39,319 bases of DNA from Candidatus Cloacimonadota bacterium. Its GTDB lineage: Bacteria > Muiribacteriota > UBA6191. The stretch is from the NCBI GenBank assembly GCA_002402105.1, contig NVVD01000011.1, forward strand, positions 18,131 to 57,449, in the 5' to 3' direction. Made by a program: the position numbers and the translations under genes. The notes below the pieces were generated by a model. It saw only the letters and a program-made list of their open reading frames with translations, was not told the origin of the DNA and did no database searches. Of the stretch, positions 14,032-21,969 are shown piece by piece. The stretch's first letter is position 1, and each line of letters opens with the position of its first letter.

Positions 14032-16137
14032 ATGACATTAGAGTGGCTAGGATTACTTTTTAGGTGGTTACACGTATTATTTGCCATTATGTGGGTAGGC
14101 AATTCTTTCCATTTCAATTGGATGGATATTCACATGAAAAAACCAAAAAAAGCAAAACCAGGTGTACTTGGTGAGCTTTGGATGTTACATGGTGGTAGCT
14201 TTTTTCACCTTGAAAAAAAAGAAGTCAATCCTAAACAAATACCTGGTCTTATCCATTGGTTTAAATATGAATCTTATTTTACATGGGTGACAGGTTTTTT
14301 ACTTTTATCGATAGTTTATTATTTTAACGGTGGTATCTATCTTTTAGACCCTAGTGTCTCTGATTTAACCAATCATCAAGCTATTCATTTAGGTGCTGGT
14401 ACATTACTATTTGGATGGTTATTTTACGATCAATTATGGAGACGAAAATTTGCTCAAAATAATCCTGCTTTTGGTTCATTAATCACTTTTGTTGCAATTA
14501 TTGCTGCTACTTATTTTTTAAGTACACAACTCAGTGGACGAGCTGCTTTTTTACATATTGGTGCTTTAATGGCAACCATTATGACAGGTAATGTCTTCTT
14601 TCATATTATCCCTAACCAAAAAAAAATGATGGCAATGGCGTATAGTGGACAAAAACCAGACCCAAGTATTGGTGCTCGTGCAAAAATGCGCTCTGTCCAC
14701 AATAACTACTTTACTTTCCCTGTATTATTTATGATGCTGTCTAATCATTCTCCTAGTACATTTTCTACAGATTTAAAATGGCTTGTTTTACTTCTTTTAA
14801 TCTTAGGAAGCGTTGCAATCAAACACTTTTTAAATATAAGAGAAAACTTTAAATCTTGGAAAATTGCCTCTCTTGCTTCTGGTTTTATCACAGTTGCACT
14901 AATTGCTCTTGTAATTGCAAAACCTAGTGATGCTGGAAATCTTTCTTATACTATTTATTTAAAAACACTTGCCTATGATTGGGTTCATCTTTTAGCACGT
15001 TTTATCCACGTAATGGCAGCTATGATGTGGATTGGTAACTCTTTATATTTCACATGGTTAACCCTAGCTTTTTTGCCTCCCCCAGTTGCAGAAGAAGGTG
15101 TACAAGGTGAAGTTTGGATGTTACATGGTGGTTTATTTTTTCATGTAAAACAAAGAATCATTGAAAAAAAAGCTATCCCTGATGTTTTACATTGGTTTAA
15201 ATGGGAGTCTTACATCACATGGCTAAGTGGTGCTTTCATGCTCATTATTGTATATTACTTAGAGGGTAAACTCTATTTAGTTGACCCTACCATGAATGAT
15301 GTTTCTGGTTTTACAGCAATTTTTGTAGGTATTTCATCACTTATTGTTGGCTGGATTGCTTATGATATTGTTTGGGTTACAAATATATCAAGCTCTAAAC
15401 TTAAAGGAGTATTAACATCACTCTTTTTACTTTTAGTCATGTCTTTTTTCTTGACTCACTTTTTATCTGGTAGAGCTGCTTTTATTCATATTGGTGCTTT
15501 ACTTGGTACAATCATGGCAGCAAATGTCTTTTTTCATATTATTCCAAGACAAGTAAAAATGATGCATGCTGTTGAAAACGGTTTAGAGTTCAAACAGGAT
15601 GATGTGGCAAAAACAAGATCATTACACAATAACTATATTACCTATCCTGTAGTATTTATTATGCTTTCTAATCATTTTCCTAATATTTTTGGACACCATT
15701 ATAACTGGATTATTTTAGCTCTTTTAATGCTTGTTAGTGCTTTTATCAAACACTTTGTAAATCTCAGTGAAAACCCAGCGTCTTTTTTACCAAGATCAGC
15801 TATTATATCTGCAATTGGTTTTACAATGATTTATTGGATTATGCTACCACCAGCTGCCAAACCAGTAGATAAAAATCATGTGGTTCAAAAAATTGAATAT
15901 TCAAGAGTAGCTAAAATTATTAAAGATCGTTGTACTGAGTGCCACTCTGTAAAACCAAGCAACCCTATTCCTGTTCCTCCTGGTATTTATTTTGATACTA
16001 AAGGACAAATTTTAAAACTAGCATCTCGTATTAAAGCAAGAGTTGTTGACTCAAAAACAATGCCTCTTGGTAATATTACAAAAATGACAAAAGAAGAACG
16101 AAATACCATTAATACTTGGTTTTCACAATTAAAATAA
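14032..16137 (+). CDS. puuD: Urate hydroxylase PuuD with duplicated membrane domain and C-terminal cytochrome c
   Basis: PuuD-type enzymes are membrane, cytochrome-c-linked urate oxidases that make 5-hydroxyisourate without H2O2. The usual protein is about 400 residues, with one Urate_ox_N domain of about eight membrane helices plus cytochrome c. This one has 701 residues. Module 1 (about 5-295) and module 2 (about 315-605) align along their length: MWVGNSFHFNW/MWIGNSLYFTW, ELWMLHGGSFFH/EVWMLHGGLFFH, HWFKYES/HWFKWES, LSGRAAFLHIGAL/LSGRAAFIHIGAL, NVFFHIIP in both, and HNNYFTFPVLFMMLSNH/HNNYITYPVVFIMLSNH. One haem site follows: CTECH (634-638) with Met677 as probable axial ligand. It is the first gene of the operon, preceded by AGGAG, and allB starts 7 bp after it. 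Confidence 0.9.
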   Translation: MTLEWLGLLFRWLHVLFAIMWVGNSFHFNWMDIHMKKPKKAKPGVLGELWMLHGGSFFHLEKKEVNPKQIPGLIHWFKYESYFTWVTGFLLLSIVYYFNGGIYLLDPSVSDLTNHQAIHLGAGTLLFGWLFYDQLWRRKFAQNNPAFGSLITFVAIIAATYFLSTQLSGRAAFLHIGALMATIMTGNVFFHIIPNQKKMMAMAYSGQKPDPSIGARAKMRSVHNNYFTFPVLFMMLSNHSPSTFSTDLKWLVLLLLILGSVAIKHFLNIRENFKSWKIASLASGFITVALIALVIAKPSDAGNLSYTIYLKTLAYDWVHLLARFIHVMAAMMWIGNSLYFTWLTLAFLPPPVAEEGVQGEVWMLHGGLFFHVKQRIIEKKAIPDVLHWFKWESYITWLSGAFMLIIVYYLEGKLYLVDPTMNDVSGFTAIFVGISSLIVGWIAYDIVWVTNISSSKLKGVLTSLFLLLVMSFFLTHFLSGRAAFIHIGALLGTIMAANVFFHIIPRQVKMMHAVENGLEFKQDDVAKTRSLHNNYITYPVVFIMLSNHFPNIFGHHYNWIILALLMLVSAFIKHFVNLSENPASFLPRSAIISAIGFTMIYWIMLPPAAKPVDKNHVVQKIEYSRVAKIIKDRCTECHSVKPSNPIPVPPGIYFDTKGQILKLASRIKARVVDSKTMPLGNITKMTKEERNTINTWFSQLK

Positions 16138-16144
16138 GGGCTTT

Positions 16145-17491
16145 ATGAACTATATTATATATTCTGATTTAGTAGTTTTTGAAAATGAAGTTAAATCTTC
16201 TTTTTTATGGATTAAAGATGGAAAGTTTCATGAAATAAGTGATACTAATCCAAATAATGACTTAGAGCTAAAATCTTTTGAAGGTAAATATATTTTACCA
16301 GGACTTGTTGATTCTCATGTTCATGTAAACGAGCCAGGCCGTACAGATTGGGAAGGTTTTGAAACAGCAACTAAAGCTTGTGCTGCTGGTGGTATCACAA
16401 CTGTTGTTGATATGCCTCTTAACTGCTCTCCTGTTACTGTCTCAAAAGATAAATTTTATACAAAATTAGATATTTTAAAACAAGATAAACTTTATGTTGA
16501 TACTGGTTTTTGGGGTGGTGTAACTCCAGACTCTGTTAATGATTTAGATGAGTTATTAAAAAGTGGGGTCTTAGGAGTAAAATCTTTTTTAATTGATTCT
16601 GGTATTGATGAGTTTCCTCCTATGGACATTGATGCTTTAAATAAAGCTATGCCCTATTTAACAAAACATAAAAAGCCTTATTTGATTCATGCAGAAATTG
16701 ATAATGGTCAGGGAGATGGTGTCAATATTACCCCTAAATATTCAACTTTTTTAGAATCAAGACCAAAATCTTTTGAAAATGAAGCCGTTTTACAAATGAT
16801 AGATTTATCTAAAAAACATAAAACTCATGTGCATATTGTACATTTATCATCAGCTGATGTCTTAGACGATATTGCTCTTGCTAAAGCTAATGGCGTCAAC
16901 TTTACTGTTGAAACCTGTCCTCACTACTTAACACTAGAGGCCGAACAAATTAAAGATGGACAAACACTTTTTAAGTGTTGCCCTCCAATTAGAGAAAAAT
17001 CTAATCAAGACCTTTTATGGAATGGGTTAAAAACAGGTACTATTGAGATGATTGTATCAGACCATTCACCATGTACTGCTAACTTAAAACTTCAAGAAGA
17101 AGGTGATTTGAAAGGTGCATGGGGCGGAGTATCCTCTTTACAATTTACTCTTTCACTTATCTGGAATGAAGCTCTTAAAAGAGACTTCACTCCTGTAGAT
17201 ATTTGTAGATGGATGTGTACAAACCCAGCAAGACTAATCGGCTTAAGCCATTATAAAGGTAGCATTGACTTAAATAATGTAGCTGACTTTGTAATTTTTG
17301 ATGCAAATGATACTTTTGAAATTAAACAAGATGACATATTATATAAAAATAAAATTTCTCCATATTGTGGTAAACAAGTAACAGGTAAAGTACATAACAC
17401 TTATCTTAGCGGAGAAATGATATACGATCATAACAATGATTTAAAAAACCCGAGTGGTAACTCAATTATTAAACCAAGTGGATTAAACTAA
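16145..17491 (+). CDS. allB: Allantoinase
   Basis: Allantoinase opens the hydantoin ring of allantoin to give allantoate. It is an amidohydrolase-superfamily (cyclic amidohydrolase) protein of 448 residues, the usual length. Metal ligands are visible: H58 and H60 in DSHVHVNEPG, Lys145 (to be carbamylated) in GVKSFLIDSG, H181 in LIHAE, a histidine in HIVHLSS (about 232), and Asp305 in SDHSPC. The context DMPLNCSPVT and EPGRTDWEGFETATKA is typical of allantoinase rather than dihydropyrimidinase. It lies between puuD (7 bp) and the allantoicase fusion (9 bp) in one operon, which fits the pathway. Confidence 0.95.
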   Translation: MNYIIYSDLVVFENEVKSSFLWIKDGKFHEISDTNPNNDLELKSFEGKYILPGLVDSHVHVNEPGRTDWEGFETATKACAAGGITTVVDMPLNCSPVTVSKDKFYTKLDILKQDKLYVDTGFWGGVTPDSVNDLDELLKSGVLGVKSFLIDSGIDEFPPMDIDALNKAMPYLTKHKKPYLIHAEIDNGQGDGVNITPKYSTFLESRPKSFENEAVLQMIDLSKKHKTHVHIVHLSSADVLDDIALAKANGVNFTVETCPHYLTLEAEQIKDGQTLFKCCPPIREKSNQDLLWNGLKTGTIEMIVSDHSPCTANLKLQEEGDLKGAWGGVSSLQFTLSLIWNEALKRDFTPVDICRWMCTNPARLIGLSHYKGSIDLNNVADFVIFDANDTFEIKQDDILYKNKISPYCGKQVTGKVHNTYLSGEMIYDHNNDLKNPSGNSIIKPSGLN

Positions 17492-17500
17492 AGGATAAAA

Positions 17501-19006
17501 ATGGCCGCAATAAATAAAGATTTTGATGATAGATTAGCAGTAAAATTTGTAAATTTAGCAGAAGAAAGACTTGGTACAAAAGTACTTTATACAACGGATG
17601 ATTTTTTTGCAGAAAAAGAAAACTTAATTAAAGTTGGACGTGGTATTTTTATTCCTGATAAATACACCATAAATGGTAAATGGATGGATGGATGGGAGTC
17701 AAGACGTAAAAGAGTAGAAGGTCATGACTATTGTGACATACAACTTGGTTTACGTGGAATTATCAAAGGTTTTGACATTGATACTAATCACTTTTTAGGA
17801 AACCATCCTCCTCACGCTTCAATTGAAGCTTGTGATATAGACGGTAATATCGATGATAATACAGTTTGGACAGAAATTTTATCAAAAACCCCTCTTGATC
17901 CAGGCTCTCAACACTTATTAGAAATTAAAAATACAAATGCTTATACTCATGTAAGACTTCATATTTACCCCGATGGTGGAGTTGCTCGTTTAAGAGTTTT
18001 TGGTGATGTTAGTGTTGATTGGACAAAAAAAGATAATTCTCAAAGTTTTGATTTGCTAGCTATTCAAAATGGTGGTAAAGCAGTAACTGCAAATGATATG
18101 TTTTTTTCATCAAAAGATAACATTAATGTACCAGGTCGTGGCGTTAATATGGGCGATGGTTGGGAGACAAAGCGTCGTAGAGAGCCTGGTAATGATTGGT
18201 TAATTTTAGCCCTTGGTTGCCCTGGTACTATCCAAGAAATTGAGTTAGATACAGCCTATTTTAAGGGTAATTTCCCTCATGCCTTTTCTATCGAATGTGC
18301 AAACCTTATACCTTTAAGTCTTGATAATGTATTAGATGACAATATCGTTTGGCGACCTTTAATTGATAAACAATTTTTAAAAGCAGATCATATTCATAAT
18401 TATAAAAACGAGGTACAAACTCAAGGCTTAATTACTCATGTAAGATTAAATATTTATCCTTGTGGTGGAGTATCAAGACTAAGACTTATTGGTAAATTTG
18501 ATAATAATTATATTAATGTTTTAAATACTCTTTCAAAGTCTGATTTTATCTCACAGGCCAATAAATGTTGCTCAAGTACAACATGGTCTAAATATCTTGA
18601 GGCACAAAGACCTTTTAAAAATTTAAGTGACTTACAATCAAAATCAGATAGTATCTGGAAAGAAATGAAAGAACCAGATTTACTTGAAGCTTTTGATGGT
18701 CACTCAAAAATTGGTGATTTAGAGACTTTAAAAAAGAAGTATCACAATACAACAGCTTGGAGTAAAGACGAACAAGCCAAAGCATCAGACGCAGATATAG
18801 AAATTTTAAAAGAATTACAAAAATTAAATAATGACTATCAAGATAAATTTGGTTTTATATTCATTGTATTTGCTACAGGTAAATCAGCTCAAGAAATGTT
18901 AGATATTTTAAAAGGCCGTATAAATAATGACCGAACAACCGAGCTAACAAACGCCTCAAATGAGCAAAACAAAATTACACGTCTAAGATTGGAGAAATTA
19001 TCATGA
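17501..19006 (+). CDS. Allantoicase-OHCU decarboxylase fusion
   Basis: The first ~340 residues are an allantoicase, which splits allantoate to ureidoglycolate and urea. They hold the two tandem allantoicase repeats: DGWESRRKR with HASIEACD, then GDGWETKRRREPGNDW with HAFSIECAN; each ends in a THVRL-IYP-GG-(A/S)RLR segment. Residues ~345-501 form a 2-oxo-4-hydroxy-4-carboxy-5-ureidoimidazoline decarboxylase (UraD), which makes (S)-allantoin. It has the catalytic-histidine motif as HSKIGD (family HPRIG), KFGFIFIVFATGKSA and a NDRTTEL arginine near the end. The two activities are not consecutive, since allantoinase acts between them. The frame is continuous with no stop or frameshift at the junction. 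An AAAGGA site precedes the ATG, and uraH overlaps the end by 4 bp (ATGA). Confidence 0.92.
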   Translation: MAAINKDFDDRLAVKFVNLAEERLGTKVLYTTDDFFAEKENLIKVGRGIFIPDKYTINGKWMDGWESRRKRVEGHDYCDIQLGLRGIIKGFDIDTNHFLGNHPPHASIEACDIDGNIDDNTVWTEILSKTPLDPGSQHLLEIKNTNAYTHVRLHIYPDGGVARLRVFGDVSVDWTKKDNSQSFDLLAIQNGGKAVTANDMFFSSKDNINVPGRGVNMGDGWETKRRREPGNDWLILALGCPGTIQEIELDTAYFKGNFPHAFSIECANLIPLSLDNVLDDNIVWRPLIDKQFLKADHIHNYKNEVQTQGLITHVRLNIYPCGGVSRLRLIGKFDNNYINVLNTLSKSDFISQANKCCSSTTWSKYLEAQRPFKNLSDLQSKSDSIWKEMKEPDLLEAFDGHSKIGDLETLKKKYHNTTAWSKDEQAKASDADIEILKELQKLNNDYQDKFGFIFIVFATGKSAQEMLDILKGRINNDRTTELTNASNEQNKITRLRLEKLS

Positions 19007-19341
19007 GCATCAGTACCCATGTTTTAAATACAGCATCAGGTAAACCAGCCGTTGGAGTAAAAATCCAACTAGAATTTATGAACAACGAAGGTACATTTGA
19101 TATTTTAAATGATACTTGTACTAACAATGATGGACGAGCACCAGAGTTGATGAAAGATTGTGATTTCTTAGAGGGTACATATCGTATTACTTTTTTAACA
19201 AAAGATTATTTTTCACAAATGGATGAAAAGTGTTTTTATCCATACGCAACCATTGTATTTGATATTGACGATCAAGAGTCTCATTATCATGTACCACTAT
19301 TAATCAGTAATTTTGCATATTCAACATACAGAGGAAGCTAA
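19003..19341 (+). CDS. uraH: 5-hydroxyisourate hydrolase (transthyretin-like)
   Basis: This enzyme hydrolyses the 5-hydroxyisourate made by PuuD to OHCU, the substrate of the UraD domain encoded just upstream. At 112 residues it has the family signatures: STHVLNTASGKPA with His6, Arg45 in NNDGRAPEL, a late His in YHVPLLIS, and the C-terminal YRGS tetrapeptide, the hallmark that separates the enzyme from transthyretin. There is no signal peptide, so it is cytoplasmic. Its ATG overlaps the previous stop codon (ATGA), and the next gene starts 1 bp after its own stop codon. Confidence 0.96.
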   Translation: MSISTHVLNTASGKPAVGVKIQLEFMNNEGTFDILNDTCTNNDGRAPELMKDCDFLEGTYRITFLTKDYFSQMDEKCFYPYATIVFDIDDQESHYHVPLLISNFAYSTYRGS

Positions 19342-19342
19342 A

Positions 19343-20782
19343 ATGGCATCAACATTTGAAAAATTTGATATTAAACACGTAACAAATGAGCTTGACTCAG
19401 CTAACAATTACTTTATAGAAGTTTACCCTGGTGAATCAACAAAAAGACAGCCAATACATACTGTATATGGTGGAGCAAGCCTCTTTAAAAGTGAAACTGC
19501 TAAAAAAATTGGTAACCTAGCTAACAAGTCTTTACTTGAGTATGCTCCAAACTTTGTTACGCTTGCTCATGCCCTTGAATTTGAAGGACACGAAAGTCTT
19601 CCTACATTACAAATAGATATTGATAAACTTGTAAACCATGTTAAAGAAAATGGTGTAGATCATTCTAGTAAAGCTATTTGGCTTGCACATACAGTCTATG
19701 AAAAAGTAAAAGAAAAAGTTTTAAGAGAGCCTTTAGAGGATTTTCGTATTGATTTTGAAGATGGTTTCGGAAATCGTGGTGACAAAGAAGAGGATGAAAC
19801 CGCCATCTTTGCTGCCAAACAAGTCGCTATTGGAATGAAAAATAATACCCTTTCTCCTTTCATTGGAATCCGTATTAAACCTTTTAACAAAGAAGCAAGC
19901 GTAAGAGGTATTCGTACCTTAGATTTATTTGTAACAACCCTAGCTAATGAAACTGGCGGTAAACTACCAGATAATTTTGTAGTTACTTTACCAAAAGTCG
20001 AGATACCAGAGCAAGTTACAACACTTGTTAAACTATTTAAGATTTTAGAAGAAAAAACAGATTTAGCAGCAAATAGTTTAAAAATGGAAATCATGATAGA
20101 AACTACGCAAGCTGTTATTGACGTTAATGGTAACGCTACCATCAGAAGTCTAATCAATGCAGCAGAAGGTCGTTGTACTGGTGCTCACTTTGGTACTTAT
20201 GATTATACTGCCTCTACTGATGTCATCGCTAAATATCAATTAATGGATAACCCAGTTTGTGACTTTGCTAGACATATCATGAAGGTTTCATTGATGGGGA
20301 CTGGCGTTTTTATATCAGATGGTGCTACAAATGTTATGCCCGTTGGCCCACATAGAGCAACAGCTGAGACCCCTTTAACATCACTACAAATCAAAGAAAA
20401 TATAGAGGTCGTACATAGAGCCTGGAAATTAGACTTTGATCATATCAGACATTCACTTTTTCATGCTTTTTATCAAGGTTGGGATTTGCATCCAGCACAG
20501 TTTCCAATTAGATATGCTGCAAATTATAGTTTCTTTTTAGAAAGTTTTATGGAGTCAGCAAACCGACTTAAAAACTTTGTAGAAAAAGCTGCTCAAGCAA
20601 CTTTAAGTGGAGATGTATTTGATGATGCTGCTACTGGACAAGGGCTTTTAAACTATTTTTTAAGAGCTTTAAACTCAGGTGCATTAGATGAAAAAGACAT
20701 AGAGTTAACAGGTCTTAGCTTAAAAGAAATTCAAACAAGATCATTTTTGAAAATCTTAGAGATGAGGAACCAACTTGACTAA
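19343..20782 (+). CDS. CitE/HpcH-aldolase-like protein (DUF6986 type) of the urate operon
   Basis: This 479-residue protein looks like a HpcH/HpaI-CitE superfamily (TIM barrel) member: RIDFEDGFG, LPKVE, EIMIETTQA with the metal-binding Glu, and GTYDYTASTDV with the metal-binding Asp. Superfamily members cleave or form C-C bonds next to a keto acid such as glyoxylate, oxaloacetate or pyruvate, using Mg2+. I recall related DUF6986 proteins as uncharacterised. A role on ureidoglycolate or glyoxylate is inferred from the operon only. The start is the ATG at 19343, with AGAGGAAG upstream and 1 bp after the uraH stop codon; an earlier in-frame ATG at 19313 lies inside uraH. The aminotransferase gene overlaps its end by 8 bp. 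Confidence 0.7.
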   Translation: MASTFEKFDIKHVTNELDSANNYFIEVYPGESTKRQPIHTVYGGASLFKSETAKKIGNLANKSLLEYAPNFVTLAHALEFEGHESLPTLQIDIDKLVNHVKENGVDHSSKAIWLAHTVYEKVKEKVLREPLEDFRIDFEDGFGNRGDKEEDETAIFAAKQVAIGMKNNTLSPFIGIRIKPFNKEASVRGIRTLDLFVTTLANETGGKLPDNFVVTLPKVEIPEQVTTLVKLFKILEEKTDLAANSLKMEIMIETTQAVIDVNGNATIRSLINAAEGRCTGAHFGTYDYTASTDVIAKYQLMDNPVCDFARHIMKVSLMGTGVFISDGATNVMPVGPHRATAETPLTSLQIKENIEVVHRAWKLDFDHIRHSLFHAFYQGWDLHPAQFPIRYAANYSFFLESFMESANRLKNFVEKAAQATLSGDVFDDAATGQGLLNYFLRALNSGALDEKDIELTGLSLKEIQTRSFLKILEMRNQLD

Positions 20783-21890
20783 ATTATCATACCCTCCAAA
20801 ACGTGTATTGATGGGCCCTGGCCCATCGGATGTTCATCCAAGAGTATTACAAGCAATGGCTCGACCAACCGTTGGTCATTTAGACCCATATTTTGTTGAT
20901 TTAATGGATGATATTAAACGTCTACTCAAGCTTTCTTTTATGACAGAAAATGATTTAACTTTTCCTGTTTCTGCCCCAGGATCTGCTGGCATGGAAACCT
21001 GCTTTGCAAACCTAATTGAAAAAGGTGACAAAGTTGTTGTCATGCAAAACGGTGTTTTTGGTGGACGAATGAAAGAAAATGTTACCCGTATGGGAGGAGA
21101 ATGTATTTTACATGAAACTCCTTGGGGAGAAGCTATCAACCCAGATGACTTAGAAAAAGTATTAAACGATAATAAAGATACCAAAATTGTAGCTTTTGTT
21201 CATGCTGAAACTTCAACTGGTGCTTTATCTGATGTTAAAACCTTAACTCAAATTGCCCATAAACATAATTGTTTAGTCATCGTTGATGCTGTTACCTCAC
21301 TTGGTGGCTCAGAGTTAAAAGTCGATGAATGGCAAATTGATGCTATTTACTCTGGTTCTCAAAAATGTTTATCATGTACACCTGGTATTTCACCTGTATC
21401 TTTTAACAATCGAGCTATTGATAAAATTAAATCACGTAAAACCCCCTGTCAAAGTTGGTTTTTAGACCTTAATTTAGTCATGGGATATTGGGGAGAAAAC
21501 TCTAAAAGATCATATCATCATACAGCTCCTGTAAATGCTTTATATGGTTTGCATGAGTCATTAATCATGCTTGAAGAAGAAGGTCTGAAAAACTCATGGC
21601 AACGTCATTTAGATATGCACCATGAGTTAATCCAAGGACTTGAATCAATTGGTTTAAAAGCAATTGTCAAGGAAAGTGATCGTATACCACAACTTAACGC
21701 TGTCGCTTTTGATTCAAACATTGATGAAGCTAAAGTCAGAAAAACACTTTTAAATACATACGATTTAGAAATTGGAGCAGGCTTAGGCCCATTAACTGGT
21801 AAAATATGGCGAATTGGTTTAATGGGAACTTCTGCTACTTTATCAAATGTTAATCACTGTATTCACTCATTGAAAAAGGTTTTGCCTTAA
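20775..21890 (+). CDS. PucG-type glyoxylate aminotransferase (class V, PLP)
   Basis: This class V PLP-dependent aminotransferase (371 residues) belongs to the alanine/serine/(S)-ureidoglycine-glyoxylate group. It has the GPGPSDVHP opening, HAETSTG, Asp171 in VIVDAVTSLGG, Schiff-base Lys197 in YSGSQKCLS, YHHTAPVNALYGLHE, and the C-terminal WRIGLMG arginine. It would convert glyoxylate to glycine. In PucG pathways the amino donor is ureidoglycine made by allantoate amidohydrolase. Here allantoicase is used instead, so alanine or serine is a likelier donor (inference). The start is TTG at 20775, supported by GAGGAA and by coupling to the preceding stop codon. It is the last gene of the operon. 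Confidence 0.85.
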   Translation: MTKLSYPPKRVLMGPGPSDVHPRVLQAMARPTVGHLDPYFVDLMDDIKRLLKLSFMTENDLTFPVSAPGSAGMETCFANLIEKGDKVVVMQNGVFGGRMKENVTRMGGECILHETPWGEAINPDDLEKVLNDNKDTKIVAFVHAETSTGALSDVKTLTQIAHKHNCLVIVDAVTSLGGSELKVDEWQIDAIYSGSQKCLSCTPGISPVSFNNRAIDKIKSRKTPCQSWFLDLNLVMGYWGENSKRSYHHTAPVNALYGLHESLIMLEEEGLKNSWQRHLDMHHELIQGLESIGLKAIVKESDRIPQLNAVAFDSNIDEAKVRKTLLNTYDLEIGAGLGPLTGKIWRIGLMGTSATLSNVNHCIHSLKKVLP

Positions 21891-21924
21891 ATATAACTAA
21901 ATCATAAATGACCCAAATTAATAG

Positions 21925-21948
21925 AAACTCCATATTGGTGGAGTTTTT
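21925..21948 (+). terminator. Rho-independent terminator of the urate operon
   Basis: AAACTCCA (21925-21932) pairs with TGGAGTTT (21939-21946) around a 6-base loop and runs into a short T-tract (21944-21948). It lies 35 bp after the aminotransferase stop codon and closes the operon. Confidence 0.75.
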
Positions 21949-21969
21949 ATTAACTTACTTATTACTACT

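Noticed and set aside
19313..19342. Earlier in-frame ATG for the DUF6986-type gene
   Set aside because: It is inside uraH and lacks a ribosome-binding site, while the ATG at 19343 has AGAGGAAG.
19696..21184. Minus-strand open frames of 100-150 codons inside the urate operon
   Set aside because: They are antisense shadows of well-identified genes, with no homology or ribosome-binding signal.
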